A stretch of DNA of 64,000 bases from NCBI RefSeq assembly GCF_900215205.1, contig NZ_OBDY01000023.1, positions 1 through 64,000 on the forward strand, read 5' to 3'. A model generated the notes under the pieces. The model saw only the letters and a program-made list of their open reading frames with translations, was not told where the DNA came from and searched no databases. Shown one piece after another: positions 15,731 to 24,542 of this stretch (its first letter is position 1; every line of letters starts with the position of its first letter). The translations under genes and the position numbers were made by a program. Origin of the DNA: Paractinoplanes atraurantiacus (lineage in GTDB: Bacteria > Actinomycetota > Actinomycetes > Mycobacteriales > Micromonosporaceae).

Positions 15731-17908
15731 ATGATCAATGTGCGGAGACGCTCCCCCTGGCGCCTCGCCGCCGCCGGCGGCCTGGTGGCCGTCGTCGTGG
15801 CCGGCTACGGCACCGTGACCGCGGTCGGCGCCAGCGCCGCCGAGACCCTGCTCTCGCAGGGCAAGCCGGCGACCGCGTCCTCGACCGAGGCGGCCGGCGC
15901 CTACGCCGCGTCCGAGGCGGTCGACGGCAACACCGGCACCCGCTGGTCGTCGGCCTTCTCCGACCCGCAGTGGCTGCAGGTCGACCTCGGCAGCTCGCAG
16001 GCGATCACCCGGGTCGAGCTGAACTGGGAGACGGCGGCGGCCAAGGCGTTCCAGATCCAGGTCTCGGACAACGCCAGCAGCTGGACCAACGTCTACTCGA
16101 CGACCACCTCGGCCGGCGGCGTGCAGTCGCTGAACGTCAGCGGCACCGGCCGCTACGTGCGCATGTACGGCACGCAGCGGACCACCGGATACGGCTACTC
16201 GCTCTGGGAGTTCAAGGTCTTCGGCGGTGGCGGCACCACCAACCCCGACCCGATCCCCGGCGGCGGCAGCCTCGGCGCGAACGTCGTCGTCTTCGACCCG
16301 TCGATGTCGTCGGCCAGCATCCAGGCGCGCGCCGACCAGATCTTCCAGCAGCAGGAGACGGCGCAGTTCGGCACCGGGCGCTACGTGCTGGCGTTCAAGC
16401 CGGGCACCTACAACGGCCTGAACATCCAGGTCGGCTTCTACACCTCGGTGGTCGGCCTCGGCCAGAACCCGCAGGACGTGCGGATCAACGGTGACATCAC
16501 CGTCGACGCCGGCTGGTTCCAGGGCAACGCCACCCAGAACTTCTGGCGCTCCACCGAGAACGTCTCGGTCTACCCGGTGAACGGCGCCAACCGCTGGGCC
16601 GTCTCGCAGGCCGCGCCGTTCCGCCGCATGGACATCCACGGCGACCTGAACCTGGCCCCGAACGGCTACGGCTGGGCGTCCGGCGGCTACATCGCCGACT
16701 CGCGGATCAGCGGCTCCGAGGGCCAGTACTCGCAGCAGCAGTGGTTCACCCGCAACAGCCAGATCGGCTCGAACACCAACGCGGTGTGGAACCAAACCTT
16801 CGTCGGCGTGCAGGGCGCACCGGCGGCCAGCTACCCGACACCGCCGTACACGGTCATCGGCCAGACCCCGGTGATCCGCGAGAAGCCGTACCTCTACCAG
16901 AGCGGTTCCGACTACGCGGTCTTCGTGCCGAACCTGCAGAGCAACGCGGCCGGCGCGACCTGGGTCAACGGCAACACCCCCGGCACGTCGATCCCGCTCA
17001 GCCAGTTCTACGTGGCCAAGCCCGGCGACACCGCGGCCCGGATCAACCAGGCGCTGGCCCAGGGCCTCAACCTGATCTTCCAGCCCGGCATCTACCACGT
17101 CGACCAGACGATCAACGTGACCCGCGCCAACACGGTCGTGCTCGGCCTCGGCTACGCCACGATCATCCCCGACAACGGCGTCACCGCGATGCAGGTGGCC
17201 GACGTGGACGGCGTGAAGATCGCCGGTGTCCTCTTCGACGCCGGCACCACCAACTCGCCGAACCTGCTGGTCGTCGGCCCGTCCGGCTCGTCGGCGTCAC
17301 ACGCCGCCAACCCGACCACGATCCAGGACGTCTTCTTCCGGATCGGCGGCTACATCGCCGGCAAGGCCACCAACAGCCTGCTGGTGAACAGCAACAACGT
17401 CATCATCGACCACATCTGGGCGTGGCGCGCCGACCACGGCAACGCCGGCACGTACGGCTGGACGATCAACACCGCCGACAGCGGCCTGATCGTCAACGGC
17501 AACAACGTCACCGCGTACGGCCTGTTCGTCGAGCACTACCAGAAGACCGAGGTGCTCTGGAACGGCAACGGCGGCCGCACGTACTTCCTGCAGAACGAGC
17601 AGCCGTACGACCCGCCGTCCAACGCCGCGTGGCGCGGCGACGGCGTGCTCGGCTACCCCGCCTACAAGGTCGCCGACAGCGTGCAGTCGCACGAGGCCTG
17701 GGCCATGGGCAGCTACGCCTTCTTCAACGTCAACCCGGCCGTCCACTCGGCGAACGGCTTCCAGGCCCCCACCCACGGCGGCGTGAAGTTCCACAACATC
17801 TTCACCATCTCCCTGGCCTCCGGCACGATCGACCACGTCGTCAACAACATCGGCGCCCCGGCCCAGGCCAGCAACGTCACCCCGTCGACAGTCACCAACT
17901 TCCCCTGA
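15731..17908 (+). CDS. Secreted discoidin (F5/8 type C) + beta-helix protein
   Basis: Extracellular protein of 725 residues. A signal peptide (about residues 1-37, ending VGASAAE) is followed by an F5/8 type C/CBM32 domain (about 38-165; LSQGKPATASSTEAAGAY, then RWSSAFSDPQWLQVDLGS), a short GT/P-rich linker, and a long right-handed beta-helix-like region with many Asn/Gly-rich turns (VVFKPGTYN-type, FQPGIYHVDQTINV, NNVIIDHIWAWRADHG). This is the architecture of secreted polysaccharide hydrolases or lyases. I cannot assign a GH or PL family or catalytic residues with certainty. The start ATG has AGGAGA five bases before it. A strong hairpin follows the gene. Confidence 0.8.
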   Translation: MINVRRRSPWRLAAAGGLVAVVVAGYGTVTAVGASAAETLLSQGKPATASSTEAAGAYAASEAVDGNTGTRWSSAFSDPQWLQVDLGSSQAITRVELNWETAAAKAFQIQVSDNASSWTNVYSTTTSAGGVQSLNVSGTGRYVRMYGTQRTTGYGYSLWEFKVFGGGGTTNPDPIPGGGSLGANVVVFDPSMSSASIQARADQIFQQQETAQFGTGRYVLAFKPGTYNGLNIQVGFYTSVVGLGQNPQDVRINGDITVDAGWFQGNATQNFWRSTENVSVYPVNGANRWAVSQAAPFRRMDIHGDLNLAPNGYGWASGGYIADSRISGSEGQYSQQQWFTRNSQIGSNTNAVWNQTFVGVQGAPAASYPTPPYTVIGQTPVIREKPYLYQSGSDYAVFVPNLQSNAAGATWVNGNTPGTSIPLSQFYVAKPGDTAARINQALAQGLNLIFQPGIYHVDQTINVTRANTVVLGLGYATIIPDNGVTAMQVADVDGVKIAGVLFDAGTTNSPNLLVVGPSGSSASHAANPTTIQDVFFRIGGYIAGKATNSLLVNSNNVIIDHIWAWRADHGNAGTYGWTINTADSGLIVNGNNVTAYGLFVEHYQKTEVLWNGNGGRTYFLQNEQPYDPPSNAAWRGDGVLGYPAYKVADSVQSHEAWAMGSYAFFNVNPAVHSANGFQAPTHGGVKFHNIFTISLASGTIDHVVNNIGAPAQASNVTPSTVTNFP

Positions 17909-17927
17909 TCGCCCTCTCCCACTGAGC

Positions 17928-17956
17928 ACGGCGCCGCGAGCCTCTCGCGGCGCCGT
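17928..17956 (+). terminator. Terminator after the beta-helix gene
   Basis: Perfect 13-bp stem (ACGGCGCCGCGAG / CTCGCGGCGCCGT) with a 3-base loop, 20 bp after the stop. It also lies next to the 3' end of the opposite-strand pseudogene and may serve both. Confidence 0.8.
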
Positions 17957-17962
17957 CTCCAG

Positions 17963-18550
17963 TTATGCGGCCACCTGCCACAGCGCGCTGACGGGCACGG
18001 CGCGGAGCTTGTCGCCGAACGGCAGCGTCGAGGTTCCGGTGTAGAGAACGACCCCGGCAACGAAGTGCTGCTCGGACCATGTGAGCTGCCGGGACAGCTC
18101 GGACAGAACGAATGACTCGAGCAGCGAGCCGAACGGCGCACCCGGTCGCAACACTGCGCGGGCGTCGACCGCGACCTCGTTCGCCGCGATGCCCGAGTCG
18201 ACGAAAATCATCTTCGGAGCCGCGGTCGCCTTGGTGCCGAGATTGCGCGACCATCCCGGGATGCGCTTGACGAGGAAGATCTCCTCCAGCGCCTGCAGAT
18301 GGCGCTTGATGGTGGGCCGGCTCAGCCCCAGCGACGACTCGAGCGACCCCGCCGCGATCAAGGTCGCGGAGCGAGCGGCAAGCAGGCACACCAACTTGCG
18401 GAGCTCGCCCTTGTGCTGAATGTCGTCGAAGAACCGTCCGCGTCGCCGATCGTCGTCCCGGGTGGTCGCCTCGGGCAGGCCCCCACGGACGATTCTGGCC
18501 GCGTAGTCGGCGCGGGTCACGGTTGACTCGTGCCGGAGTGCCGGCCCCAA
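17963..18550 (-). pseudogene. Remnant of a DUF4143-type AAA ATPase
   Basis: The remaining 195 codons match only the C-terminal DUF4143 part of this ATPase family: ARIVRGGLPEATTR, then LSRPTIKRHLQALEEIFLVK, WSRNLGTKATAAPKMIFVDSG and LLESFVLSELSRQ. The AAA domain with Walker A/B that should precede it is missing. After SRQLTWSEQH the frame jumps directly to the family's extreme C-terminal motif (FVAGVVLYTGTSTLPFGDKL), so the nuclease-like core between them has been lost by an internal in-frame deletion. Two independent losses argue for decay rather than function. Confidence 0.75.
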
Positions 18551-18608
18551 AGCGAAGATAGCTCGATGGTCTCCATTCTCCGCAGCCGCGCGATCCTGCG
18601 CCCGACGA

Positions 18609-19226
18609 TCAGACTTCCGATTTGCCGGGTCCTGCTGCCGACTGGAGGGACGCGAGCGGGAAGCCGGACTCGAGGTAGGCCAAGGCCTGGGCGAGGGTGT
18701 CGCCGGTGGGGGAGGGGCGCTGAAGGGCGGCGTGCAAGGTGCCGGTGAGGGCGCCCAGGAAGATGTGCGACTCGAAGTCGGAGGTGGGGCGGCCGGTGCG
18801 GGTCAGAAGGGAACGGGCCAGCCTGGTGATCACGCGGTCCAGTTCGTCGGACTGGGCCTGGCGCAGGGACGGGATCTCGGCGATCAGCGCGCGGCGCTGA
18901 GCCTCCGACTGGCGTTCGGTGCGGGACAGGCCCGTGCGTACGGCCTGAAGGAAAGCGGTCAGCAAAGGCAGGCCGGCCGGCTGTTCGGCCAGGGCGGCCA
19001 GCATGGTCTCTTCTAGGTCGTCGGCCAGGACCAGGCGTTCCTTGGTCGAGAAAAAGCGGAAGAAGGTGCTGGGCGAGACGTCGGCGGCGGCCGCGATCTG
19101 CTCGGTGGTGGTGGCGGCGTAGCCCTGGTCGGCGAACAGGCGCATGGCCTGGGCGCGGATCTCGGCGCGGATCCGGGCCTTCTTGCGCTCGCGCAAACCG
19201 GGCCGGGGGTGGTCAGGCGCGGACAC
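18609..19226 (-). CDS. TetR/AcrR family transcriptional regulator
   Basis: Repressor of 205 residues. The N-terminal helix-turn-helix is typical (RAEIRAQAMRLFADQGY, then TTEQIAAAADVSPSTFFRFFSTKE), followed by an all-helical ligand-binding region. It begins inside the end of the upstream SDR gene (14-bp overlap), so both are made from one transcript. The palindrome at 20021-20040 in front of the SDR is the likely autoregulatory operator. Confidence 0.88.
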   Translation of the reverse strand: MSAPDHPRPGLRERKKARIRAEIRAQAMRLFADQGYAATTTEQIAAAADVSPSTFFRFFSTKERLVLADDLEETMLAALAEQPAGLPLLTAFLQAVRTGLSRTERQSEAQRRALIAEIPSLRQAQSDELDRVITRLARSLLTRTGRPTSDFESHIFLGALTGTLHAALQRPSPTGDTLAQALAYLESGFPLASLQSAAGPGKSEV

Positions 19227-20019
19227 GGTCGATGAGCTCCTCGGTTGTCTCCCACAACTGGCGTTCCAGGGTGGCGTCTCCGGCCGGCGCTACCGGTGTG
19301 ATCGGCTTTCCGGTTCGTGCGGAGAAGTATCCGCCGGTCACGGTGGCCAGCGCGGGGTCGGTGGCCAGGCGAACGATGCCGGCGGCACCGCGGCGGGGGT
19401 CGCCGATGTGCAGGGTCTTCAAGAGCTTTTCCAGTACGGCGGCGCCGGGCAGCTCCCGGCCCAGGCCGGTGGTGTTGAAGCCAGGGTCGAGGGCGTTGGC
19501 CGTGGCGGTGGTGCGCCGGGCGAGCTCGTTGCTGAACATGATGTCGAGCAGCTTCGTGCGTCCGTAGACCGCGGAGGAACCGCGCCGGGTGAACGATGCC
19601 GTGTCGGTCAGGGCCGTGGGCAGCGTGAACGTTCCGTGGTGGCGGGACGCCTCGGACGCGACCGTGACGATCCGTTTCAGCGAGGTGCCGAGCAGTTCGC
19701 GGGTCAGCAGCCACGGCGCCAGATAGTTGACCGTCACCATCTCGGGCAGGCCGGCCGGCGTGGTCCGCGCCTCGAAGCCGTGCAGCCCGGCGTTGTTGAT
19801 CAGAACGTCGATCTCCGGGTGGCGCTCCCGGATCGTCTGGGCCGCCGCCCGCACCTGGTCGAGGTCGCTCAGGTCAGCGGCAACGACATCGGCGCCGGCC
19901 AGCGCCGGGACTTGCGACGGGTCACGAACGATCAGGACGAGGTCGTACCCCCGGGCGGCCAGTTCGCGCGCGGCGATCTCGCCCAGGCCCCTGGTGGCTC
20001 CGGTCAGCACAGCTTTCAT
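19213..20019 (-). CDS. SDR family oxidoreductase
   Basis: Short-chain dehydrogenase of 268 residues. TGATRGLG lies at residues 7-14, NNAG at about 76-79, VASEAS carries the catalytic Ser, and YGRTK forms the Tyr/Lys pair (about 153-157). The substrate is unknown. It is the first gene of a two-gene operon with the TetR regulator. The ATG at 20019 has no upstream Shine-Dalgarno: the sequence immediately before it is the operator-like palindrome, so the mRNA may be leaderless. Confidence 0.88.
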   Translation of the reverse strand: MKAVLTGATRGLGEIAARELAARGYDLVLIVRDPSQVPALAGADVVAADLSDLDQVRAAAQTIRERHPEIDVLINNAGLHGFEARTTPAGLPEMVTVNYLAPWLLTRELLGTSLKRIVTVASEASRHHGTFTLPTALTDTASFTRRGSSAVYGRTKLLDIMFSNELARRTTATANALDPGFNTTGLGRELPGAAVLEKLLKTLHIGDPRRGAAGIVRLATDPALATVTGGYFSARTGKPITPVAPAGDATLERQLWETTEELIDRVRA

Positions 20020-20020
20020 A

Positions 20021-20040
20021 TTTTGACAGTACTACCAAAA
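20021..20040 (-). promoter_or_regulatory. Palindromic operator abutting the SDR start codon
   Basis: TTTTGACAGTACTACCAAAA (as read on the + strand) is a 20-bp imperfect palindrome centred on AGTACT with TTTTG/CAAAA arms. It ends one base before the start codon of the SDR-TetR operon. It is AT-rich against a GC-rich background, so promoter -10 and operator probably coincide. It is the likely target of the TetR protein encoded in the same operon. Confidence 0.6.
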
Positions 20041-20086
20041 GACAGAACCACCACCTTATGTGGCACGCCGGTCGGCACACTCCCGG

Positions 20087-20713
20087 TTAGGGCGCCCAGA
20101 ACTCATGGTGCCGGGAAGGCCGGGAAGGTCGGGACGCCTCGTACAGGCGCACCACCTCCGCGGTCCGCCGCACCAGCGCCGGCACGTCCGCGTCCGGCCG
20201 GTAGAGCGCGGCCCACAGATCCGCCTCCAGGGCGAGCGCGGGCGCCTCCCACGGCTCCACCGGCATCGGATCCTCTTTGCGTTCGATGGCCCGCAGGTAG
20301 GCCCGGAAGACGAGATCGTCGGCGAGTTCCTCGTCGACGTGCACCTGGGAGCGCAGGCCGGCCGTGTCGGGTCGCAGACCTCCAGTGGACGACCAGTCGA
20401 TGAGTTCCGCGACGATCTCATCCCCGGTACGCGGGCCGGCATGGACGTAGACCGAGCACGGCTCGCTGGGGCGAGGCAGGTGGGTGAGCGGCCCGGTGGC
20501 GCCGGGGACGGCGGTGCACATCACGAGGCAGTCGCTGTCCGAGACGTGCGCGGCAAGGGCCGGGTGACCGGTCGACTCCACGAGGGCGGTCGTCGCAGCG
20601 CGCAGGTCCGGTTCGTCGAAACGGCCGTTGGTCTCGACCATCTGCCAGTCGTCGCCGAGCCGGCGCAGCCATCGGTGGCGATACCCGAAGGCGAGCATTG
20701 CGTCGTGCTCCAC
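20087..20713 (-). CDS. Hypothetical protein
   Basis: Soluble protein of 208 residues with no family I recognise. It has no signal peptide or membrane segment, is acidic overall, and contains segments such as AFGYRHRWLRRLGDDWQMVE at the N-terminus and ALEADLWAALYRPDADVPAL near the C-terminus. ATG 20698 is an alternative start five codons in. Codon usage matches its neighbours, so it is probably real. It lies between the SDR-TetR operon and the LacI-type gene, all on the same strand, with no obvious functional link. Confidence 0.6.
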   Translation of the reverse strand: MEHDAMLAFGYRHRWLRRLGDDWQMVETNGRFDEPDLRAATTALVESTGHPALAAHVSDSDCLVMCTAVPGATGPLTHLPRPSEPCSVYVHAGPRTGDEIVAELIDWSSTGGLRPDTAGLRSQVHVDEELADDLVFRAYLRAIERKEDPMPVEPWEAPALALEADLWAALYRPDADVPALVRRTAEVVRLYEASRPSRPSRHHEFWAP

Positions 20714-20822
20714 GAGCGGACGGGGCGAGCGGCCGACGACGATGGTTCCCCATTAACCCACGGTCCGAATCCTATGCGGAATCCCGGCGGCGTCGCCCCT
20801 TCACGGGAGGCGGAGCGCTGGG

Positions 20823-21563
20823 TCAGAGTTCGCCCGAGCCGCGCGGGATGAGGGTGGTGGGGATGCGGATCTCGCGTGGGGGGCCGGAGTGGCCTTCGAT
20901 GCGTTCGAAGAGGGCGGCGGTCGCAGTGCGGCCCATGCGGGCCGGATCTTGGGCGACGACCGTGATGGCCGGGTCGAGGAGGTCGGCCAGGGGGAAGTCG
21001 TCGAAGCCGACCAGTGCGACCGAGCGGTGGCGATCCAGACGGCGCAGGGCTCGTACGGCGCCCATGGTCAGGGTGTTGTGGGCGGCGAAGATGGCGGTCG
21101 GCGGGGTGGGGCCGCGCATCAGGGTGACCACGGCTCGTTCGGCGGCGGCCTGATCGTGCAGATCGTGCACGACGGGGCCGGGGCGGCCGCCGAGGGCGCG
21201 CAGGTAGCCGCGATAGCGGTCGTGGGAGGCGGGGCGGATTTCGCCGTCGCCGAGATAGGCGATGCGGCGGTGGCCCTGGGCGATCAGGTGGCGTACGGCG
21301 GTGGCGGCGCCGGAGATGTTGGTGGAGACGACGGAGTCGACGGGGGTGGCGGTGGCCTCGACGACGACGGTCGGCATGCGGGTCTGCAAAGGCCCGGCTG
21401 AGGCCAGGATCAGGCCGTCGAAGGATTTGGTGAGCGGGTCGTGGGGCTTGCCGGTGAGGACGTGGGCGTTGTGGGCCCGGGCTTCCTCCTCGATGGCCCG
21501 GTGCAGGGCCGCCGAGAACGGGTTCGAGACGTCGTCGAGGAAGACGCCGATGGTCCCGGTCAT
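20823..21563 (-). CDS. LacI-type sugar-binding regulator lacking the DNA-binding domain
   Basis: The 246 residues cover only the periplasmic-binding-protein-like effector domain of a LacI/GalR regulator: it begins TGTIGVFLDDVSNPFSAALHRAIEEEA, and later has STNISGAATAVRHLIAQGHRRIAYLGD, IFAAHNTLTMGAVRALRR and VALVGFDDFPLADLLDPAITVV. The ~55-residue helix-turn-helix that normally precedes this start is absent, and only about 100 bp separate the start from the divergent sugar-transport gene, so there is no room for one. It is either a truncated regulator or a DNA-binding-free sensor for the adjacent transporter. Confidence 0.75.
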   Translation of the reverse strand: MTGTIGVFLDDVSNPFSAALHRAIEEEARAHNAHVLTGKPHDPLTKSFDGLILASAGPLQTRMPTVVVEATATPVDSVVSTNISGAATAVRHLIAQGHRRIAYLGDGEIRPASHDRYRGYLRALGGRPGPVVHDLHDQAAAERAVVTLMRGPTPPTAIFAAHNTLTMGAVRALRRLDRHRSVALVGFDDFPLADLLDPAITVVAQDPARMGRTATAALFERIEGHSGPPREIRIPTTLIPRGSGEL

Positions 21564-21603
21564 ATGGACCTCCGTCGATGTCGATCACTGTACGCAACGC
21601 ATC

Positions 21604-21620
21604 GTTGACATGTAGTCAAC
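21604..21620. promoter_or_regulatory. Inverted repeat in the frc promoter region
   Basis: GTTGAC-ATGTA-GTCAAC, 6-bp arms with a 5-bp spacer, midway between the HTH-less LacI-type gene and the sugar transporter operon. It lacks the central CG of LacI operators and looks more like a GntR-type site. It is a candidate operator for a regulator encoded elsewhere. Confidence 0.45.
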
Positions 21621-21665
21621 CTCGGCGTCTACTGCGGAAGCAACAGCTAAATCGGTGGAGGAGGC

Positions 21666-22700
21666 ATGTCTCGCAGACGAAGGATGGTAGCCGCAGGCTG
21701 CGTGATGACGTTGATGCTCGTGCCTACGGCCGCGTGCAACAGAGGGTCCGGCGAGGATGTCGTCGGGCTGATCACCAAAACCGACACGAATCCGTTCTTC
21801 GTGCAGATGAAGAAGGGCGCCGAGGCGGCGGCCGAGGAGCAGAACCTCGAGCTGCAGAGCTTCGCCGGCAAACAGGACGGCGACAACGAGGCCCAGGTGC
21901 AGGCCATCGAAAACCTGATGTCCTACGGTGCCATCGGGTTTCTGATCACCCCGAACGACTCCAAGGCGATCGTGCCGTCGATCGACAAGGCGCACGAGCA
22001 GGACATGCTGGTGATCGCCCTGGACACCCCGGTCGACCCGCCGAACGCGGCCGACGCCACCTTCGCCACGGACAACTACCAGGCCGGCAAGCTGATCGGG
22101 CAGTGGGCCAAGGAGAGGTTCGCGAAGGACGGCAAGCAGGCGAAGATCGCCATGCTGGATCTCAACGCCAACCAGGTCTCCGTCGACGTCAAGCGTGACC
22201 AGGGCTTCCTCGACGGCTTCGGCATCGACATCAAGGATCCCAACCGGATCGGCGACGAGAACGACCCGCGTATCGCCGGGCACGACGTCACCGACGGCGC
22301 CGAGGACGGTGGCCGGACGGCCATGGAGAACCTGCTCCAGAAGGATCCCTCGATCAACCTGGTCTACACGATCAACGAGCCCGCGGCGGCCGGCGCGTAT
22401 CAGGCGCTGAAGTCGGCCGGGCGCGACAAGGACACCGTCATCGTCTCGATCGACGGTGGCTGCCCCGGCGTGGACAACGTCTCCAAGGGAGTCATCGGCG
22501 CCACGAGCATGCAGTTCCCGCTCAAGATGGCCCAGATGGGCGTGGACGCCATCGCGGCGTACGCCAAGGACGGCACCAAGCCGCAGGCCACCCCCGGCAA
22601 GGACTTCTACGACACCGGGACCGAACTGATCACCGACGACCCGCAGGCCGGCGTGGAGTCCAAGGACTCGGCGTGGGGCAAGCAGAACTGCTGGGGTTGA
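21666..22700 (+). CDS. Sugar ABC transporter substrate-binding lipoprotein (FrcB/RbsB-like)
   Basis: Solute-binding lipoprotein of 344 residues for a class-2 carbohydrate (CUT2) ABC importer. A signal peptide with lipobox TAAC (Cys24) anchors it. The mature part begins VVGLITKTDTNPFFVQMKKGAEAAA, the usual first strand of the sugar-binding fold, with TFATDNYQAGKLIGQWA, TINEPAAAGAYQALK and VSIDGGCPGV later. The sequence and gene order (binding protein, permease, ATPase) are closest in my judgement to fructose/ribose systems (FrcBCA). The start is supported by GGAGGAGG just upstream. It is separated by 1 bp from the permease gene. Confidence 0.85.
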   Translation: MSRRRRMVAAGCVMTLMLVPTAACNRGSGEDVVGLITKTDTNPFFVQMKKGAEAAAEEQNLELQSFAGKQDGDNEAQVQAIENLMSYGAIGFLITPNDSKAIVPSIDKAHEQDMLVIALDTPVDPPNAADATFATDNYQAGKLIGQWAKERFAKDGKQAKIAMLDLNANQVSVDVKRDQGFLDGFGIDIKDPNRIGDENDPRIAGHDVTDGAEDGGRTAMENLLQKDPSINLVYTINEPAAAGAYQALKSAGRDKDTVIVSIDGGCPGVDNVSKGVIGATSMQFPLKMAQMGVDAIAAYAKDGTKPQATPGKDFYDTGTELITDDPQAGVESKDSAWGKQNCWG

Positions 22701-22701
22701 T

Positions 22702-23718
22702 ATGGCGACAACTGCCACTGCCGACTTCGACGTACGCAAGAACGACTCGCTCGCCCTGCGCGTGCAGCACCTGCTGCACGCCAACCCGGTCCTCGGGCCG
22801 CTCGCCGTGCTGATCGTCGCGATCATCGCCTTCTCGATCGTCAACGGCCGCTTCCTCACGGCGACCAACCTGTCGCTGGTCCTTCAGCAGGTCACGGTCA
22901 TCGCCGTGCTGGCGCTGGGTCAGACGCTGATCATCCTGACCGCGGGCATCGACCTGTCGGCCGGCGCGATCGCGGTCTTCTCGTCGATCCTGATGGCCAC
23001 CTTCTGCGTCGACGCCGGCATGCCCGGCATCATCGCGCTGCTGCTCGGTTTCGCCTGCGGCACCGCGATGGGCGCGATCAACGGCTTCCTGGTCACCCGG
23101 ATCAAACTGCCGCCGTTCATCGTCACGCTCGGCACGCTGACCATCTTCTTCTCGCTCAACGCGGTGGTCAGCAACAGCGAGACGGTGCGCGGCACCGACA
23201 TGCCATCGCTCATGACGTGGACCGGCAACTCGATTCCGATCGGGAACTTCCGGCTGACGTACGGGTCGATCATCATGCTCCTGCTGTTCGCGTACTTCTT
23301 CTATGCGCTCTCCCGGACGGCCTGGGGCAAGCATGTGTACGCGACGGGCGACGACGCGGAAGCGGCGCGGCTCGCCGGCATCCAGACGGGCCGGGTGCTG
23401 TTCTCGGTCTACACGGTCGCCGGCCTGCTGTACGCGATCGGCGGCTGGATCCTGATCGGCCGGCTCGCCTCGGCCAGCCCCAACGTCGGCGTCGAGTACA
23501 ACCTCGACTCGATCACCGCGGTCGTGCTCGGCGGCACCAGCCTGTTCGGCGGGCGCGGCAGCGTGATCGGCACGCTGATCGGCGCCCTCATCGTCGGCGT
23601 GTTCCGCAACGGTCTCCAGCTCGGCGGCGTCGAGGTGGTCTGGCAGGGCTTCGCGATCGGCCTGCTCGTGCTGGTGGCGGTCTCCCTCGACCAGTGGATC
23701 AGGAAGGTGAAGACATGA
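22702..23718 (+). CDS. Sugar ABC transporter permease (FrcC/RbsC-like)
   Basis: CUT2-family permease of 338 residues with eight to ten membrane helices. The family signature is clear: LALGQTLIILTAGIDLSAGAIAVFSS (split about residues 72-97), GTAMGAINGFLVTRIKLPPFIVTLGT, and GVEYNLDSITAVVLGGTSLFGGRGS near 270. It begins one base after the binding-protein stop and overlaps the ATPase gene start by 4 bp (ATGA), so the three proteins are made in step. Confidence 0.88.
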   Translation: MATTATADFDVRKNDSLALRVQHLLHANPVLGPLAVLIVAIIAFSIVNGRFLTATNLSLVLQQVTVIAVLALGQTLIILTAGIDLSAGAIAVFSSILMATFCVDAGMPGIIALLLGFACGTAMGAINGFLVTRIKLPPFIVTLGTLTIFFSLNAVVSNSETVRGTDMPSLMTWTGNSIPIGNFRLTYGSIIMLLLFAYFFYALSRTAWGKHVYATGDDAEAARLAGIQTGRVLFSVYTVAGLLYAIGGWILIGRLASASPNVGVEYNLDSITAVVLGGTSLFGGRGSVIGTLIGALIVGVFRNGLQLGGVEVVWQGFAIGLLVLVAVSLDQWIRKVKT

Positions 23719-24491
23719 CCGACACCCCTGTTCTTCAGGCGAAGGGCCTGGTCAAGCGGTACGGGCGGGTCGTCGCGATCAACGGAAGCGACCTCGAGCT
23801 CTATCCCGGCGAGATCCTCGCGGTGATCGGCGACAACGGCGCCGGCAAGTCGAGCCTGATCAAGGCGCTGTCCGGCGCGCTCGTGCCGGACGAGGGGCAG
23901 ATCTTCCTCGACGGGAAACGGGTCAATTTCCGTACGCCGATGGACGCGCGGACGGCCGGCATCGAGACCGTCTATCAGACCCTCGCGGTCGCGCCCGGCC
24001 TGGACATCGCCGACAACCTCTTCCTCGGCCGCGAGGAGCGGCGGCCCGGGCCGCTCGGCTCGGTGTTCCGCATGCTCGACCGCAAGCACATGCGGTCGGA
24101 GGCGAAAAGGCACATGTCGGAGCTGGGCGTGGCCACGTTGCAGAACATCGGCCAGGCCGTCGAGTCGCTCTCCGGCGGTCAGCGGCAGGCGGTGGCGGTG
24201 GCCCGCTCGGCCGCCTTCGGCAGCAAGGTCGTGATCCTCGACGAGCCGACCGCCGCCCTCGGCGTCAAGGAGGGCAACCGGGTGCTGCAACTGATCCGCG
24301 ACGTGCGGGACCGGGGACTGCCGGTGATCCTGATCAGCCACAACATGCCGCACGTCTTCGAGGTGGCCGACCGCATCCACATTCAGCGGCTGGGCCGCCG
24401 GGCCACGGTGATCACTCCGAAGTCGCACTCGATGTCGGAGGCCGTCGCGATCATGACGGGGGCGGCCGAACCGCCCCCGCACACTTCCTGA
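23715..24491 (+). CDS. Sugar ABC transporter ATP-binding protein (FrcA-like)
   Basis: Single-cassette ABC ATPase of 258 residues. Walker A is GDNGAGKSS (about 39-47), the signature is ESLSGGQRQAVAVARS, Walker B is VVILDEPTAALG, and the switch His is in ILISHNM. Most CUT2 importers use a double ATPase; the single cassette supports an FrcA-type system. The start ATG overlaps the permease stop. A 14-bp-stem hairpin directly follows the stop. Confidence 0.88.
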   Translation: MTDTPVLQAKGLVKRYGRVVAINGSDLELYPGEILAVIGDNGAGKSSLIKALSGALVPDEGQIFLDGKRVNFRTPMDARTAGIETVYQTLAVAPGLDIADNLFLGREERRPGPLGSVFRMLDRKHMRSEAKRHMSELGVATLQNIGQAVESLSGGQRQAVAVARSAAFGSKVVILDEPTAALGVKEGNRVLQLIRDVRDRGLPVILISHNMPHVFEVADRIHIQRLGRRATVITPKSHSMSEAVAIMTGAAEPPPHTS

Positions 24492-24496
24492 AATCA

Positions 24497-24531
24497 AGCC
24501 GGCCGCCGCGCTTCATTTGCGCGACGGCCGG
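24497..24531. terminator. Bidirectional terminator between frc-like operon and lectin gene
   Basis: Stem GCCGGCCGCCGCGC / GCGCGACGGCCGGC (one mismatch) with a 7-base loop, six bases after the ATPase stop. It also lies 12 bp past the end of the convergent ALF/lectin gene, so it can stop both transcripts. Confidence 0.75.
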
Positions 24532-24542
24532 CTCAGGTCAAA

